Shown: one piece after another, positions 8,045-18,118 of the stretch | How positions within the stretch are numbered: position 1 is the stretch's first letter | Layout: each line of letters begins with the position of its first letter | Origin: Pseudomonas mangiferae | GTDB taxonomy: Bacteria > Pseudomonadota > Gammaproteobacteria > Pseudomonadales > Pseudomonadaceae | Direction: 5' to 3' | NCBI RefSeq assembly: GCF_007109405.1 | Contig: NZ_VJOY01000001.1 | Location: 124,001 to 188,000, forward strand | Length of the DNA stretch: 64,000 nt | Notes under the pieces: model-generated | Seen by the model: the letters and a program-made list of their open reading frames with translations, nothing else | What the model was told of the DNA's origin: nothing | The model's database searches: none | Position numbers and translations under genes: made by a program

Positions 8045-9229
8045 TCAGACGTACTGCGCCGCCGCGAACCCCGAGGCCCAGGCCCACTGGAAGTTGAAGC
8101 CGCCCAGGTGGCCGGTGACATCCAGCACTTCGCCGATGAAGTAGAGCCCCGGGGACTTCAGCGACTCCAGGGTCTTGGACGACACCTCCCGGGTGTCGAC
8201 GCCCCCCAGGGTGACCTCGGCGGTGCGGTAGCCCTCGGTGCCCGCGGGCACCAGCGTCCAGGCGCCCAGGCGTTCGGCGATGCCCTTGAGCTCGCCGGGG
8301 GTGTACTGCTTCAGGGGTTTCGAGGCGAACCAGTGTTCGGCCAGCAGGCCGGCCATCTTCTTGGTGAACAGCTCCCCCAGCAGGGTCTTCAGTTCGCTGT
8401 TGGGCCGCTCGCGTTGCTGCTCGGCCAGCCAGGTCGGCAGGTCGAGGTGGGGCAGCAGGTCGATGGTCACCTCGTCGCCGGGCTGCCAGTAGGAGGAAAT
8501 CTGCAGGATCGCCGGGCCGCTGAGGCCGCGGTGGGTGAAGAGGATGTTCTCGACGACGCTATGGCCGTTGCAGCTGATCCGGCAATCCTCCACCGAGGTG
8601 CCGGACAGCTCGCTGCACAGGGTCTTCAGCTGCGGGTCGGTGAGGGTGAACGGCACCAGCCCGGCCCGGGTCGGCAGCAGCTCGTGGCCGAACTGGCGGG
8701 CCACCTGATAGCCGAAGCCGGTGGCCCCCAGGGTAGGGATGGACAGGCCACCGGTGGCGATCACCAGGGATTCGCAACGGGCCAGGCCGAGGCTGGTCTG
8801 CAAGCGGTAGCCGCCCTCGACGCGGGCGATCTCGCTCACCGACGTGTTCAGCCGCAGGTCCACGCCGGCCTGGTCGCACTCGTCCAGCAGCAGCCCGAGG
8901 ATGTCGCTGGACTTGTGGTCGCAGAACAGCTGGCCGAGCTTCTTCTCGTGGTAGGGGATGCCGTGCTTGGCCACCAGGGCGATGAAGTCCCATTGGCTGA
9001 AGCGTGCCAGGGCGGACTTGCAGAAGTGCGGGTTGTGGGACAGGTAGTTGGCCGGCTCGCAGTACAGGTTGGTGAAGTTGCAGCGCCCGCCGCCGGACAT
9101 GAGGATCTTCTTGCCGGCCTTGTTGGCGTGGTCCAGCAACAGTACCTGGCGGCCACGGGCGGCGGCGCTCATGGCGCACATCAGGCCGGCGGCGCCGGCG
9201 CCGATGATGATGACCTGGGGTGTGAGCAC
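8045..9229 (-). CDS. HI0933/BaiN-family flavoprotein (NAD(P)/FAD oxidoreductase)
   Basis: A 394-residue FAD protein. The N-terminal Rossmann motif is IIGAGAAGLMCAM and the family signature is KKILMSGGGRCNFTN. GTG 9229 is chosen as the start because AAGGA stands about 11 bases upstream and the dinucleotide-binding motif then lies a few residues from the N-terminus; an in-frame ATG at 9310 would add 27 residues without family features. Relatives include bacterial YhiN and the clostridial bile-acid reductase BaiN, but the role in pseudomonads is not established. The gene is convergent with the CoA-transferase gene and appears to stand alone. Confidence 0.8.
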   Translation of the reverse strand: MLTPQVIIIGAGAAGLMCAMSAAARGRQVLLLDHANKAGKKILMSGGGRCNFTNLYCEPANYLSHNPHFCKSALARFSQWDFIALVAKHGIPYHEKKLGQLFCDHKSSDILGLLLDECDQAGVDLRLNTSVSEIARVEGGYRLQTSLGLARCESLVIATGGLSIPTLGATGFGYQVARQFGHELLPTRAGLVPFTLTDPQLKTLCSELSGTSVEDCRISCNGHSVVENILFTHRGLSGPAILQISSYWQPGDEVTIDLLPHLDLPTWLAEQQRERPNSELKTLLGELFTKKMAGLLAEHWFASKPLKQYTPGELKGIAERLGAWTLVPAGTEGYRTAEVTLGGVDTREVSSKTLESLKSPGLYFIGEVLDVTGHLGGFNFQWAWASGFAAAQYV

Positions 9230-9719
9230 GAGGGGTGTCCTTGGAGGCGGCTGGGGCGTGAAGCGGCGCATCTTACCCGATGCGCAGGGGTGCCAGCCTG
9301 CCCAGTGCATCGAGGGGAAAGGGGGCTCGTCTGCTGTTGAGAGGCAGCGGAGAACTACTGGGCATTAGGACCCCGTTCGTGCGCATCGCGTCCCTGTGAA
9401 CTTCTTTCGATAAATGGGCGTTGCCTGAACTATCCGTTCGCACTGAATGGAAGTATCGGAATTGAAGTTTTTAATGGCCGAGACACGTTTCTGGTATGAA
9501 TGAACCAAGTGCTCGTTCAATATCTGATTACTTGAGGAGTTGAATAGCGGGCGCACTGTCAGCGGCTATTTCGTTGTCCTGTTTGTTATTGAATTCATTT
9601 TCCATGAGCTCGTGCGCGCGCCGGCCGGCCTGCGGGGCTCGCCGGAAAGCGCGGGACTTCCAGCCGGGAAATCCGGATAATGCGCGGTCCGCTCTTCGCC
9701 GCTCTTCTGGTAAGCCCCC
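9230..9719. other. Intergenic region without a supported gene
   Basis: This 490-bp divergent gap between the flavoprotein gene and the OsmC-YcaO gene must hold both promoters. The middle (about 9380-9600) is richer in A and T than the flanks. A 63-codon frame on the minus strand (9365-9556) has no recognisable features and was not accepted as a gene. No riboswitch or repeat was recognised. Confidence 0.5.
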
Positions 9720-11924
9720 ATGGAAATAAAGGTCAATTTTCTCGACAACCTTCGGCTCGAAGCCAAGTTCGATGATTTCACGGTGATAGCCGACCAGCCC
9801 ATTCGCTACAAGGGCGATGGCTCGGCGCCGGGACCGTTCGATTATTTCCTGGCGTCTTCGGCACTGTGCGCGGCTTACTTCGTGAAGTTGTATTGCCAGA
9901 CCCGCGATATCCCCACCGAAAATATCCGCCTGTCGCAGAACAACATCGTCGACCCGGAGAACCGCTACAAGCAGGTCTTCAAGATCCAGGTGGAGCTGCC
10001 GGCGGACATCTCGGAAAAGGACCGCCAGGGCATCCTGCGCTCCATCGACCGTTGCACCGTGAAGAAGGTGGTGCAGACCGGCCCGGACTTCGTGATCGAA
10101 GAGGTGGAGAGCCTCGACGCCGATGCCCAGGCGCTGCTGATGCTCGACGCCGACTCCGGTACCCGCACCCGCATCCCCGGCAAGGACCTGCCCCTGGAGG
10201 AAACCATCGCCGCCATGTCCGGCATCCTCGCCGGGCTGGGCATGAAGATCGAGATCGCCTCCTGGCGCAACATCGTGCCCAACGTCTGGTCGCTGCACAT
10301 CCGCGATGCGCAGTCGCCGATGTGCTTCACCAACGGCAAGGGGGCGACGAAGGAGAGCGCCCTGGCCTCGGCCCTGGGTGAATTCATCGAGCGGCTCAAC
10401 TGCAACTTCTTCTACAACGACCAGTACTGGGGCGAGGACATCGCCAACGCCAAGTTCGTCCATTACCCGGACGAACGCTGGTTCAAGCCCGGCCCCCGGG
10501 ATGCGCTGCCGGCCGAGATCCTCGACCCGTATTGCCGGGCGATCTACGACCCGGAGGGCGAGCTGCGCGGCTCGCACCTGTACGACACCAACTCCGGTAA
10601 CACCGCCCGCGGCATCTGCTCGCTGCCCTTCGTGCGCCAGTCCGACGGCGAGGTGGTGTATTTCCCGTCCAACCTGATCGAGAACCTCTACCTCAGCAAC
10701 GGCATGAGCGCCGGCAATACCCTGGCCGAAGCCCAGGTGCAGTGCCTGTCGGAAATCTTCGAGCGGGCGGTGAAGCGGGAAATCCTCGAAGGCGAGCTGT
10801 GCCTGCCGGACGTGCCCCGGGAGGTGCTGGCCAAGTACCCGGGTATCCTCGCCGGCATCCAGGGCCTCGAGGCGCAGGGCTTCCCAGTACTGGTGAAGGA
10901 TGCGTCCCTGGGCGGCGAATTCCCGGTGATGTGCGTGACCCTGATGAACCCGCGCACCGGCGGCGTGTTCGCCTCGTTCGGCGCGCACCCGAGCTTCGAG
11001 GTGGCGCTGGAGCGCAGCCTCACCGAACTGCTCCAGGGGCGCAGCTTCGAAGGCCTCAACGACCTGCCGCAGCCGACCTTCGAGAGCCACGCGCTGACCG
11101 AGCCGAACAACTTCGTCGAGCACTTCATCGACTCCAGCGGCGTGGTGTCCTGGCGGTTCTTCAGCACCCGGGCTGACTTCGAGTTCGTCGAGTGGGACTT
11201 TTCCGCCCAGGGCGAGGAGGCCAACGCCGAGGAAGCCGCCACCCTGTTCGGCCTTCTCGAAGGCATGGGCAAAGAGGTCTACCTGGCGGTGTACCGGCAC
11301 CTGGGGGCCACGGCCTGCCGCATCCTGGTGCCCGGCTATTCGGAGATCTACCCGGTGGAGGACCTGGTCTGGGACAACACCAACAAGGCGCTGGCGTTCC
11401 GCGAGGACATCCTCAACCTGCACCGCCTCGACGACCGCGCGCTCAAGGCCCTGCTCAAGCGCCTGGAGAACTGCGAGGTGGACGATTACACCGACATCAC
11501 CACCCTGATCGGCATCGAGTTCGACGACAACACCGCCTGGGGCCAGCTGACGATCCTGGAGCTGAAGCTGCTGATCCAGCTCGCCCTGAAGAAGTTCGAG
11601 GGTGCCAAGGAACTGGTGGAAGCCTTCCTGCAGTACAACGACAACACCGTCGAGCGCGGGCTGTTCTACCAGGCCCTGAACGTGGTGCTGGAGGTGCTGC
11701 TGGACAGCGAGCTGGAACTGGCCGACTACGAGGCCAACCTCCGGCGTATGTTCGGTGACGCGCGGATGGACGCGGTGCTGGGCTCGGTGGAGGGCAGCGT
11801 GCGCTTCTTCGGGCTGACGCCCACCAGCCTGAAGCTGGAAGGGTTGGACAAGCACCTGCGCCTGGTGGAGAGCTACAAGAAGCTGCACGCCGCCCGGGCC
11901 CGTGCGGTGGAAGCCGCCGGCTGA
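9720..11924 (+). CDS. OsmC-like/YcaO fusion protein
   Basis: A 734-residue protein with an OsmC-like domain in roughly the first 150 residues, a YcaO domain (about 190-600) and a helical, TPR-like tail. YcaO domains use ATP to activate amide carbonyls. Two glutamate-rich ATP-site motifs are visible, LGEFIERLN and LSEIFERAV. The C-terminus lacks the proline-rich PxPxP end of peptide-cyclising YcaO enzymes. It therefore belongs with the non-azoline group, for which E. coli YcaO has been linked to RimO-dependent methylthiolation of ribosomal protein S12. No precursor peptide or partner gene adjoins it. A hairpin follows the stop. Confidence 0.85.
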   Translation: MEIKVNFLDNLRLEAKFDDFTVIADQPIRYKGDGSAPGPFDYFLASSALCAAYFVKLYCQTRDIPTENIRLSQNNIVDPENRYKQVFKIQVELPADISEKDRQGILRSIDRCTVKKVVQTGPDFVIEEVESLDADAQALLMLDADSGTRTRIPGKDLPLEETIAAMSGILAGLGMKIEIASWRNIVPNVWSLHIRDAQSPMCFTNGKGATKESALASALGEFIERLNCNFFYNDQYWGEDIANAKFVHYPDERWFKPGPRDALPAEILDPYCRAIYDPEGELRGSHLYDTNSGNTARGICSLPFVRQSDGEVVYFPSNLIENLYLSNGMSAGNTLAEAQVQCLSEIFERAVKREILEGELCLPDVPREVLAKYPGILAGIQGLEAQGFPVLVKDASLGGEFPVMCVTLMNPRTGGVFASFGAHPSFEVALERSLTELLQGRSFEGLNDLPQPTFESHALTEPNNFVEHFIDSSGVVSWRFFSTRADFEFVEWDFSAQGEEANAEEAATLFGLLEGMGKEVYLAVYRHLGATACRILVPGYSEIYPVEDLVWDNTNKALAFREDILNLHRLDDRALKALLKRLENCEVDDYTDITTLIGIEFDDNTAWGQLTILELKLLIQLALKKFEGAKELVEAFLQYNDNTVERGLFYQALNVVLEVLLDSELELADYEANLRRMFGDARMDAVLGSVEGSVRFFGLTPTSLKLEGLDKHLRLVESYKKLHAARARAVEAAG

Positions 11925-11932
11925 GGCAGGTT

Positions 11933-11962
11933 CCCGGAGGGCGCCTTCAGGCGCTCTCCGGG
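11933..11962 (+). terminator. GC-rich hairpin after the YcaO gene
   Basis: CCCGGAG and GGCGCC arms fold back on GGCGCT and CTCCGGG around a TTCA loop, 9 bases after the stop codon. No run of T follows, so it is a weak or Rho-assisted terminator, or an RNA-stabilising end. Confidence 0.5.
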
Positions 11963-12182
11963 TTGCGGGCCGCTCGCGTGGTGGCTCGTTCCTTCAGCGT
12001 TCCCCTCAGGGCATCGAGCCCTGCCTGCCCGGTTCCTCGATCCTTCTTCGACCGAGTCGCGAGCGGCACGGCTGCGAACGCCGGAACAGGGCCGTCCCTC
12101 CCAGCCGTTCGGCCCTCTCAGTGAGGCGCGGCCACGGTTATCCCTCTACCATGAGGGAAACTTGTGTTCATCGCGAATAAAT

Positions 12183-12195
12183 TGAATTTGTCTCA
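12183..12195 (+). promoter_or_regulatory. Possible MetR-type site upstream of metE
   Basis: The sequence TGAATTTGTCTCA matches the enterobacterial MetR consensus TGAA-N5-TTCA except for one base in the right half. It lies 56 bases before the metE ATG. No metR gene is in the window, so the assignment rests on the motif and position only. Confidence 0.25.
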
Positions 12196-12250
12196 TGACT
12201 CGCCACTCCCGAGAATCGCTCCATTCATTTCCTGGATGGGAGATCCTGGC

Positions 12251-14563
12251 ATGGCACTGGCACACAACCTCGGCTTCCCTCGCATCGGACGTGACCGCGA
12301 ACTGAAGAAGGCCCAAGAGGCATTCTGGAAGGGCGAACTGGATGAGGCGGGGCTGCGGGCCGTCGGCAAGCACCTGCGCGCGACTCACTGGCAGGCCCAG
12401 AAGGACGCCGGCATCGACCTGCTGCCGGTGGGTGACTTCGCCTGGTACGACCAGGTACTGACCCACTCCCTGACCTTCGGCGTCGTCCCCGAGCGCTTCC
12501 GCCACGGCGGCGAGGCCAAGCCGACCCTGCAGACCCTCTTCGCCATGGCGCGTGGCGCCGTCGGCAGCCACGGCGACAGCTGCTGCGATGGCGCCCACGC
12601 CCAGGAGATGACCAAGTGGTTCGATACCAACTACCACTACCTGGTGCCCGAATTCACGGCCGACCAGCGCTTCGCGCTGAGCTGGGACCAGTTGTTCGAG
12701 GAGGTCGATGAAGCCCGAGCCCTTGGCCACACTGTGAAGCCGGTGGTGATCGGCCCGCTGACCTACCTGTGGCTGGGCAAGGCCAAGGGCGGCGACTTCG
12801 ACAAGCTCGACCTACTGGAGCGCCTGCTGCCGCTGTACGGCCAGATCTTCCAGCGCCTCGCCGCGCAAAGCGTGGAATGGGTGCAGATCGACGAGCCAAT
12901 CCTGGTGCTGGACTTGCCCCAGGACTGGAAGAATGCCTTCGAGCGTGCCTACAACCTGCTGCAGAGCGAGCCGCTGAAGAAGCTGGTTGCCACCTATTTC
13001 GGCGGCCTGGAGGACAACCTCAGCCTCGCCGCCAGCCTGCCGGTGGATGGTCTGCACCTGGACCTGGTGCGGGCGCCGGACCAGTACCCGAGCATCCTCG
13101 ACCGCCTGCCGACCTACAAGATCGTCTCCCTGGGCCTGGTCAACGGCCGCAATGTCTGGCGGTGCGACCTGGAGAAGGCGCTGGACGTGGTGCGCCACGC
13201 CCACGAACGCCTCGGCGAGCGCCTGTGGGTCGCGCCGTCCTGCTCGCTGCTGCACAGCCCGGTGGACCTGGAGCGGGAGGTCCAGTTGGATGCCGAGCTG
13301 AAGAGCTGGCTGGCCTTCGCCGTGCAGAAGTGCGCCGAAGTCGCCGTGCTCGCCCGCGCCGTCAACCAGCCCGACGCGCCCGGCGTGCGTGCTGCCCTGG
13401 AGCAGAGCCGCGCCGTGCAGGCCAGCCGCGCCGCCTCGCCGCGTATCCACAAGCCGGCCGTGCAGGATCGCCTGGCGGCCATCCAGGCCCGCGACGCCCA
13501 GCGTCAGTCGGCATTCGCCCAGCGTATCGCCAAGCAGCGCGCCGGCCTCAACCTGCCCGCGTTCCCCACCACCACCACCGGCTCCTTCCCGCAGACCCCG
13601 TCCATCCGCCTGGCGCGGCAGTCGTTCAAGCAGGGCAAGCTCAGCGCCGCCGAGTACACCGAGGCGATGCAGAGCGAGATCCGCCACGCGGTGCAGATCC
13701 AGGAACAGCTGGGCCTGGACGTGCTGGTGCACGGCGAGGCCGAGCGCAACGACATGGTCGAGTACTTCGCCGAGCAGCTGGACGGCTACGTCTTCACCCG
13801 CTTCGGCTGGGTGCAGAGCTACGGCTCCCGCTGCGTGAAGCCGGCGGTGATCGTCGGCGACCTGAGCCGGCCCAAGGCCATGACCGTGGAATGGATCACC
13901 TACGCCCAGAGCCTGACCCGCAAGGTCATGAAAGGCATGCTGACCGGCCCGGTGACCATGCTGATGTGGTCCTTCCCGCGGGAAGACGTGTCCCGCGAGG
14001 TCCAGGCGCGGCAACTGGCCCTGGCCATCCGCGACGAAGTGGTGGACCTGGAGGCCGCCGGCATCAAGCTCGTGCAGATCGACGAGGCGGCATTCCGCGA
14101 AGGCCTGCCCCTGCGCCGCAGCGCCTGGGGCCACTACCTGGACTGGGCCACCGAGGCCTTCCGCCTGTGCGCCTCCGGCGTGCGCGACGAGACCCAGATC
14201 CACACCCACATGTGCTACAGCGAGTTCAACGATGTGATCGAGTCCATCGCCGCCATGGACGCCGACGTGATCACCATCGAGACCTCGCGCTCGGACATGG
14301 AGCTGCTGGAGGCCTTCGAGCGGTTCGAGTACCCCAACGAGATCGGCCCGGGCGTCTACGATATCCATTCGCCGCGGGTGCCGGGCAAGGACGAGATGGT
14401 CAACCTGCTGCGCAAGGCGGCCAGGCGCATCCCGGCCGAGCGCCTGTGGGTCAACCCGGACTGCGGCCTGAAGACCCGCGCCTGGCCGGAGACCGAGGCA
14501 GCCCTGGTGAACATGGTGGCGGCGGCCCGCGAGCTGCGCAGCGGCGGCGCCGCGAACGCCTGA
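12251..14563 (+). CDS. metE: Cobalamin-independent methionine synthase
   Basis: A 770-residue enzyme of full family length that methylates homocysteine with 5-methyltetrahydropteroyl-tri-glutamate. ATG 12251 is chosen because the protein then begins [13 protein letters not shown], the normal MetE start, with a GGGAG site upstream. The N-terminal folate domain is followed by a linker and the C-terminal catalytic barrel. The barrel begins [10 protein letters not shown] and carries the zinc ligands in HTHMCYSEF and NPDCGL. No cobalamin riboswitch was recognised upstream; a weak MetR-like site is noted. A second, core-only MetE homolog (mesD) lies about 2.2 kb downstream. Confidence 0.95.
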   Translation: MALAHNLGFPRIGRDRELKKAQEAFWKGELDEAGLRAVGKHLRATHWQAQKDAGIDLLPVGDFAWYDQVLTHSLTFGVVPERFRHGGEAKPTLQTLFAMARGAVGSHGDSCCDGAHAQEMTKWFDTNYHYLVPEFTADQRFALSWDQLFEEVDEARALGHTVKPVVIGPLTYLWLGKAKGGDFDKLDLLERLLPLYGQIFQRLAAQSVEWVQIDEPILVLDLPQDWKNAFERAYNLLQSEPLKKLVATYFGGLEDNLSLAASLPVDGLHLDLVRAPDQYPSILDRLPTYKIVSLGLVNGRNVWRCDLEKALDVVRHAHERLGERLWVAPSCSLLHSPVDLEREVQLDAELKSWLAFAVQKCAEVAVLARAVNQPDAPGVRAALEQSRAVQASRAASPRIHKPAVQDRLAAIQARDAQRQSAFAQRIAKQRAGLNLPAFPTTTTGSFPQTPSIRLARQSFKQGKLSAAEYTEAMQSEIRHAVQIQEQLGLDVLVHGEAERNDMVEYFAEQLDGYVFTRFGWVQSYGSRCVKPAVIVGDLSRPKAMTVEWITYAQSLTRKVMKGMLTGPVTMLMWSFPREDVSREVQARQLALAIRDEVVDLEAAGIKLVQIDEAAFREGLPLRRSAWGHYLDWATEAFRLCASGVRDETQIHTHMCYSEFNDVIESIAAMDADVITIETSRSDMELLEAFERFEYPNEIGPGVYDIHSPRVPGKDEMVNLLRKAARRIPAERLWVNPDCGLKTRAWPETEAALVNMVAAARELRSGGAANA

Positions 14564-14581
14564 TCGCATCGTATGAAAGGA

Positions 14582-14604
14582 AACGGGACGCGCGGCGTCC
14601 CGTT
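14582..14604 (+). terminator. Hairpin between metE and queH
   Basis: A perfect 10-bp stem (AACGGGACGC / GCGTCCCGTT) with a 3-base loop lies 18 bases after the metE stop. It has no T tract. It may end metE transcripts or protect their 3' ends while allowing partial read-through into queH. Confidence 0.45.
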
Positions 14605-14629
14605 GCGCATTGTCGGAGACCCATGATCC

Positions 14630-15295
14630 ATGAGCGCCCTGGTACGCCCGAAGCTGACCCTGCCCGATGGCAGCGGCCGGTTGCTGCTGCACTCCTGCTG
14701 CGCGCCCTGCTCGGGGGAAGTGATGGAAGCGATCACCGCCTCGGGGATCGACTACACGCTGTTCTTCTACAACCCGAACATTCATCCGGAGCGGGAATAC
14801 CGGCTGCGCAAGGACGAGAACATCCGCTTCGCCGAGCAGCACGGGGTGCCCTTCGTCGACGCCGACTATGACACCGACCACTGGTTCGCCCGGGCCAAGG
14901 GCATGGAGTGGGAGCCCGAGCGGGGTGTGCGTTGTACGATGTGCTTCGACATGCGCTTCGAGCGCACGGCGCTGTATGCCCACGAGCACGGCTTCTCGGT
15001 GATCAGCAGCTCCCTGGGCATTTCGCGCTGGAAGGACATGCGGCAGATCAACGACTGCGGCCGGCGCTCGGCAGCCAAGTACCCCGGCATCACCTACTGG
15101 GACTACAACTGGCGCAAGGGTGGCGGGTCGGCCCGGATGATCGAGATCAGCAAGCGGGAGCGCTTCTACCAGCAGGAATACTGCGGCTGCATCTATTCGC
15201 TGCGGGACAGCAACCACCACCGCAAGGCCCAGGGCCGCGAACTGATACGCATCGGCGTGCAGTACTACGGGGATGACGATGCCCGTGACAGTTGA
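14630..15295 (+). CDS. queH: Epoxyqueuosine reductase QueH
   Basis: A 221-residue DUF208 protein. It carries the iron-sulfur and metal cysteines of the family in [10 protein letters not shown] near residue 22, CTMCFDMR in the middle and YCGCIYS near the C-terminus. QueH performs the last step of queuosine synthesis in tRNA, reducing epoxyqueuosine, and replaces QueG in many bacteria. ATG 14630 is placed just after the metE hairpin and gives the normal length. The neighbours do not indicate a dedicated queuosine operon. Confidence 0.9.
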   Translation: MSALVRPKLTLPDGSGRLLLHSCCAPCSGEVMEAITASGIDYTLFFYNPNIHPEREYRLRKDENIRFAEQHGVPFVDADYDTDHWFARAKGMEWEPERGVRCTMCFDMRFERTALYAHEHGFSVISSSLGISRWKDMRQINDCGRRSAAKYPGITYWDYNWRKGGGSARMIEISKRERFYQQEYCGCIYSLRDSNHHRKAQGRELIRIGVQYYGDDDARDS

Positions 15296-15776
15296 CACCC
15301 CGGCGCAACGCGCGATTTCCAAGGCTTCGAGCGAGCGGAAAGGGTGATGAAGACGCTCCAATGATCACCTCGAGCGCCAGGAAACCTCGACCCGCATCCC
15401 CGATCCATGGCGAGGTGTCGCCTACGGGCATCCCCCTACATCGATCCGCGGGCAAGCACTTCCCTGATGCGTCCTGAGGGTCTTCAGGCAGGGCGGGAAG
15501 CGACCGCCCCGCAGCGATATACGCAAGGGTAAATTTTCAAGGCGGGTGTACGAACCGTTTCGGGTCGGAGGGCTGTTGCGATCATGAGTAGGATTAATGC
15601 TCCAGTGAAATAAGTTCAGTTCTGTGCCATCAGCGGCTCGGCATAAAATACAGCGCTGCTCTTCGCTGACAAGCGCGTGGAAATTACCAGGTGAAGAGTT
15701 CGACATGGAAATTGGAAAACCCTGAAACGCAAGAACCGAGTTCAGGGCCGTCTTGAATATCAGGGTGTACGTTGCA
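15296..15776. other. Intergenic region and start of an AT-richer segment
   Basis: This 480-bp stretch holds no supported gene. From about 15,520 the sequence becomes visibly richer in A and T, and this continues through the next three genes. Hairpin arms CCCTGAA (15720-15726) and TTCAGGG (15741-15747) stand 30 bases before the mesX start, and could affect transcription or translation of that gene. A weaker GGGCGG/CCGCCC hairpin is at 15491-15509. Confidence 0.45.
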
Positions 15777-16760
15777 ATGAATAAAGATTTTACCTTTTCC
15801 GTCAAACGTATTCGTTTTGATGAACACTATCGTCCTTCGGATAGCACGCGCCTCACTACGAATTTTGCCAATCTGGCAAGAGGGGAGCATCGCCAGGAGA
15901 ATCTGCGCAATGCCTTGCGGATGATCGACAACCGTTTCAATACCCTGGCGCAATGGGATAACCCCCAGGGCGATCGTTACGCTGTCGAGCTTGAAATCGT
16001 TTCCGTCGACATGTATATGGGCGTGAGTGGTGGTGACGACAGTTTTCCCGCGATCGAGGTATTGCAAACCAGTATTGTCGATAAAACAGGCAACAAGCGA
16101 ATCGAGGGAATCGTAGGCAACAATTTTTCATCTTACGTGCGGGATTATGACTTTAGTGTGCTGCTGTTGAAGCACAATCAGGATCAGCAAAAATTCGGCA
16201 TTCCGGATGACTTCGGTGATTTGCACGGAAAACTCTTCAAGCATTTCTTGAACTCAGACGTGTATAGGCAGAATTTCAGCAAGCCGCCTGTTATCTGCCT
16301 CAGTGTTTCGGATAACAAAGTCTATCGTCGGACTGAGAACCAGCATCCCGTGTTGGGCATCGAGTACCAGCCCAATGAGTCATCCTTGACTGAGCGCTAT
16401 TTCAAGAAGATGGGCTTGCAGGTTCGCTATTTCATGCCTGCCGGCAGTGTTGCGCCCTTGGCCTTCTATTTCTTTGGCGACTTGCTCAATGACTATACGG
16501 CTCTCGAGCTGATCAGCACCATCAGCACGATGGAAACGTTCCAGAAAATTTACCGGCCGGAAATTTATAATGCGAATGCGCCGGCGGCGCAGTGTTATCA
16601 ACCCAGTCTCAAGAATCAGGATCATTCGTTGACACGCGTCATTTACGACCGAGAAGAGCGTAGCCGGCTGGCTGTCGAACAAGGACGGTTCACTGAAGAA
16701 CACTTCATCAAGCCTTACCGCACTGTTCTTGAACAATGGTCTGCGGGCTGCGTGCTCTGA
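15777..16760 (+). CDS. mesX: MesX (DUF1852) methionine synthase accessory protein
   Basis: A 327-residue DUF1852 protein, recognised by its N-terminus MNKDFTFSVKRIRFDEHYRP and by its place directly before a core-MetE gene. ATG 15777 is preferred over an upstream ATG at 15753 because the conserved region begins there. Published genetics on related systems shows that the MesX/MesD pair makes methionine without methyl-folate and needs oxygen; the methyl donor is not settled. The gene is much less GC-rich than metE or queH next to it, which suggests acquisition from a lower-GC gammaproteobacterium. No secretion signal or metal motif is obvious. Confidence 0.85.
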   Translation: MNKDFTFSVKRIRFDEHYRPSDSTRLTTNFANLARGEHRQENLRNALRMIDNRFNTLAQWDNPQGDRYAVELEIVSVDMYMGVSGGDDSFPAIEVLQTSIVDKTGNKRIEGIVGNNFSSYVRDYDFSVLLLKHNQDQQKFGIPDDFGDLHGKLFKHFLNSDVYRQNFSKPPVICLSVSDNKVYRRTENQHPVLGIEYQPNESSLTERYFKKMGLQVRYFMPAGSVAPLAFYFFGDLLNDYTALELISTISTMETFQKIYRPEIYNANAPAAQCYQPSLKNQDHSLTRVIYDREERSRLAVEQGRFTEEHFIKPYRTVLEQWSAGCVL

Positions 16761-16785
16761 TTAACCCGAATACAAGGTTTCTACC

Positions 16786-17814
16786 ATGAAAAAATTATTG
16801 CCTACGTCAACTGCTGGTAGTTTGCCAAAGCCTGCTTGGCTCGCGCAGCCAGAAACGCTGTGGTCACCTTGGAAACTGCAGGATGAAGTGCTTGCCGAAG
16901 GCAAACAGGATGCGCTGCGTTTGTCACTGCAAGAGCAACAGCAAGCCGGCATCGATATCGTCAGCGACGGCGAGCAATCGCGCCAACACTTCGTTACCAC
17001 GTTCATTGAGCACCTCGATGGCGTCGACTTCGAGAAACGCGAAACCGTCAGGATTCGTGATCGCTATGACGCGAGCGTGCCGACGGTTGTCGGTGGAGTA
17101 AATCGCTCGAAGCCCGTTTTCGTTGAAGACGCCAAGTTCTTGCGTCAGCAGACCAAGCAGCCCATAAAATGGGCCCTGCCTGGCCCCATGACCATGATCG
17201 ATACGCTTTACGATGCTCATTATAAAAGTCGCGAGAAACTGGCCTGGGAATTCGCCAGGATTCTCAATCAGGAAGCCAAGGAACTGGAAGCTGCCGGGGT
17301 CGATATCATCCAGTTCGATGAGCCTGCATTCAATGTGTTTTTCGACGAGGTCAATGACTGGGGGATCGCCACGTTGGAACGGGCCATAGAAGGACTGAAA
17401 TGCGAGACCGCAGTTCATATCTGCTACGGCTATGGGATTAAAGCCAACACGGACTGGAAAAAGACACTGGGGACGGAATGGCGGCAATACGAAGAGATTT
17501 TTCCCAAACTACAGAAGTCCGCTATCGACATGATCTCGTTGGAGTGTCAGAACGCTCGAGTGCCCATGGAACTGCTCGAGCTGATACGAGGCAAAAAGGT
17601 GATGGTAGGGGCGATTGATGTAGCAAGCCATGCCATCGAGACGCCGGAGGAGGTGGCTGATACCTTGCGAAAAGCCCTTCGGTTCGTAGATGCCGACAAG
17701 CTCTGCCCCTGCACCAACTGTGGTATGGCTCCGTTGCCTCGTCGAGTGGCCCGGGGCAAGCTGAATGCCTTGAGTGCAGGCGCAGAGATCGTTCGAAGAG
17801 AGCTCTCTGCCTAG
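16786..17814 (+). CDS. mesD: MesD core-MetE-type methionine synthase
   Basis: A 342-residue protein matching only the C-terminal catalytic barrel of MetE, with no folate-binding N-terminal domain. It begins MKKLLPTSTAGSLPKP. It retains the likely zinc ligands in VHICYGYG and CTNCGMAPL, and the IQFDEPAF segment that shapes the homocysteine site. The gap to mesX is 25 bases. In the MesD family, methionine is made from homocysteine with a non-folate methyl donor. Its TAG stop lies inside the CTAG target of a MITE inserted at the gene end. Low GC matches mesX. Confidence 0.88.
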   Translation: MKKLLPTSTAGSLPKPAWLAQPETLWSPWKLQDEVLAEGKQDALRLSLQEQQQAGIDIVSDGEQSRQHFVTTFIEHLDGVDFEKRETVRIRDRYDASVPTVVGGVNRSKPVFVEDAKFLRQQTKQPIKWALPGPMTMIDTLYDAHYKSREKLAWEFARILNQEAKELEAAGVDIIQFDEPAFNVFFDEVNDWGIATLERAIEGLKCETAVHICYGYGIKANTDWKKTLGTEWRQYEEIFPKLQKSAIDMISLECQNARVPMELLELIRGKKVMVGAIDVASHAIETPEEVADTLRKALRFVDADKLCPCTNCGMAPLPRRVARGKLNALSAGAEIVRRELSA

Positions 17815-17957
17815 GTTCTGTACGAAAAGTGCCTGCGCTCGGTGATGCTGCGTTAAAAACAGGCTCAGAATGCTCATTTACAGCACGTAAACTCCGCTTC
17901 TTCGCCTGTTTTTGCCTTGCCTGACCTTCGCTCGACGACTTTTCGTACAGAACCTAG
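17811..17957. mobile_element. 147-bp MITE with CTAG target duplication (IS5-type)
   Basis: Perfect terminal inverted repeats GTTCTGTACGAAAAGT (17815-17830) and ACTTTTCGTACAGAAC (17938-17953) are each flanked by CTAG (17811-17814 and 17954-17957). A four-base CTAG/YTAR-type duplication is characteristic of the IS5 group. A second inverted pair, AAAAACAGGC with GCCTGTTTTT, lies inside. There is no transposase frame, so this is a non-autonomous element that would need an IS supplied elsewhere. The left CTAG contains the mesD stop codon, so insertion left that gene intact and separated it from the flavin reductase gene. Confidence 0.88.
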
Positions 17958-18118
17958 TGCCGAGTTGAAACTGTAGGGGCCCGGAGAACGTGTGGCTAAC
18001 GGACTGGGTTAGTCGGCAGGCCATTTCCACATGCGGATCGCCTGAGTTCGCGTTAAAACTCCGGGCTGCCCCAGGCGTTTCTTGTACGTCCGAGCCGTGT
18101 ACCACTAGTGGGTTTACT

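Noticed and set aside
9365-9556. 63-codon minus-strand frame as a small gene
   Set aside because: No ribosome binding site, no motif, and it lies in the promoter region of two divergent genes.
11925-12250. Cobalamin or SAM riboswitch before metE
   Set aside because: The conserved boxes of these riboswitches were looked for and not seen; only a hairpin and a weak MetR-like site are present.
17811-17957. The inverted repeat after mesD as a plain terminator
   Set aside because: The ends are 120 bases apart, perfect over 16 bp, and bounded by CTAG duplications with an internal subterminal repeat, which is the pattern of a transposed element.
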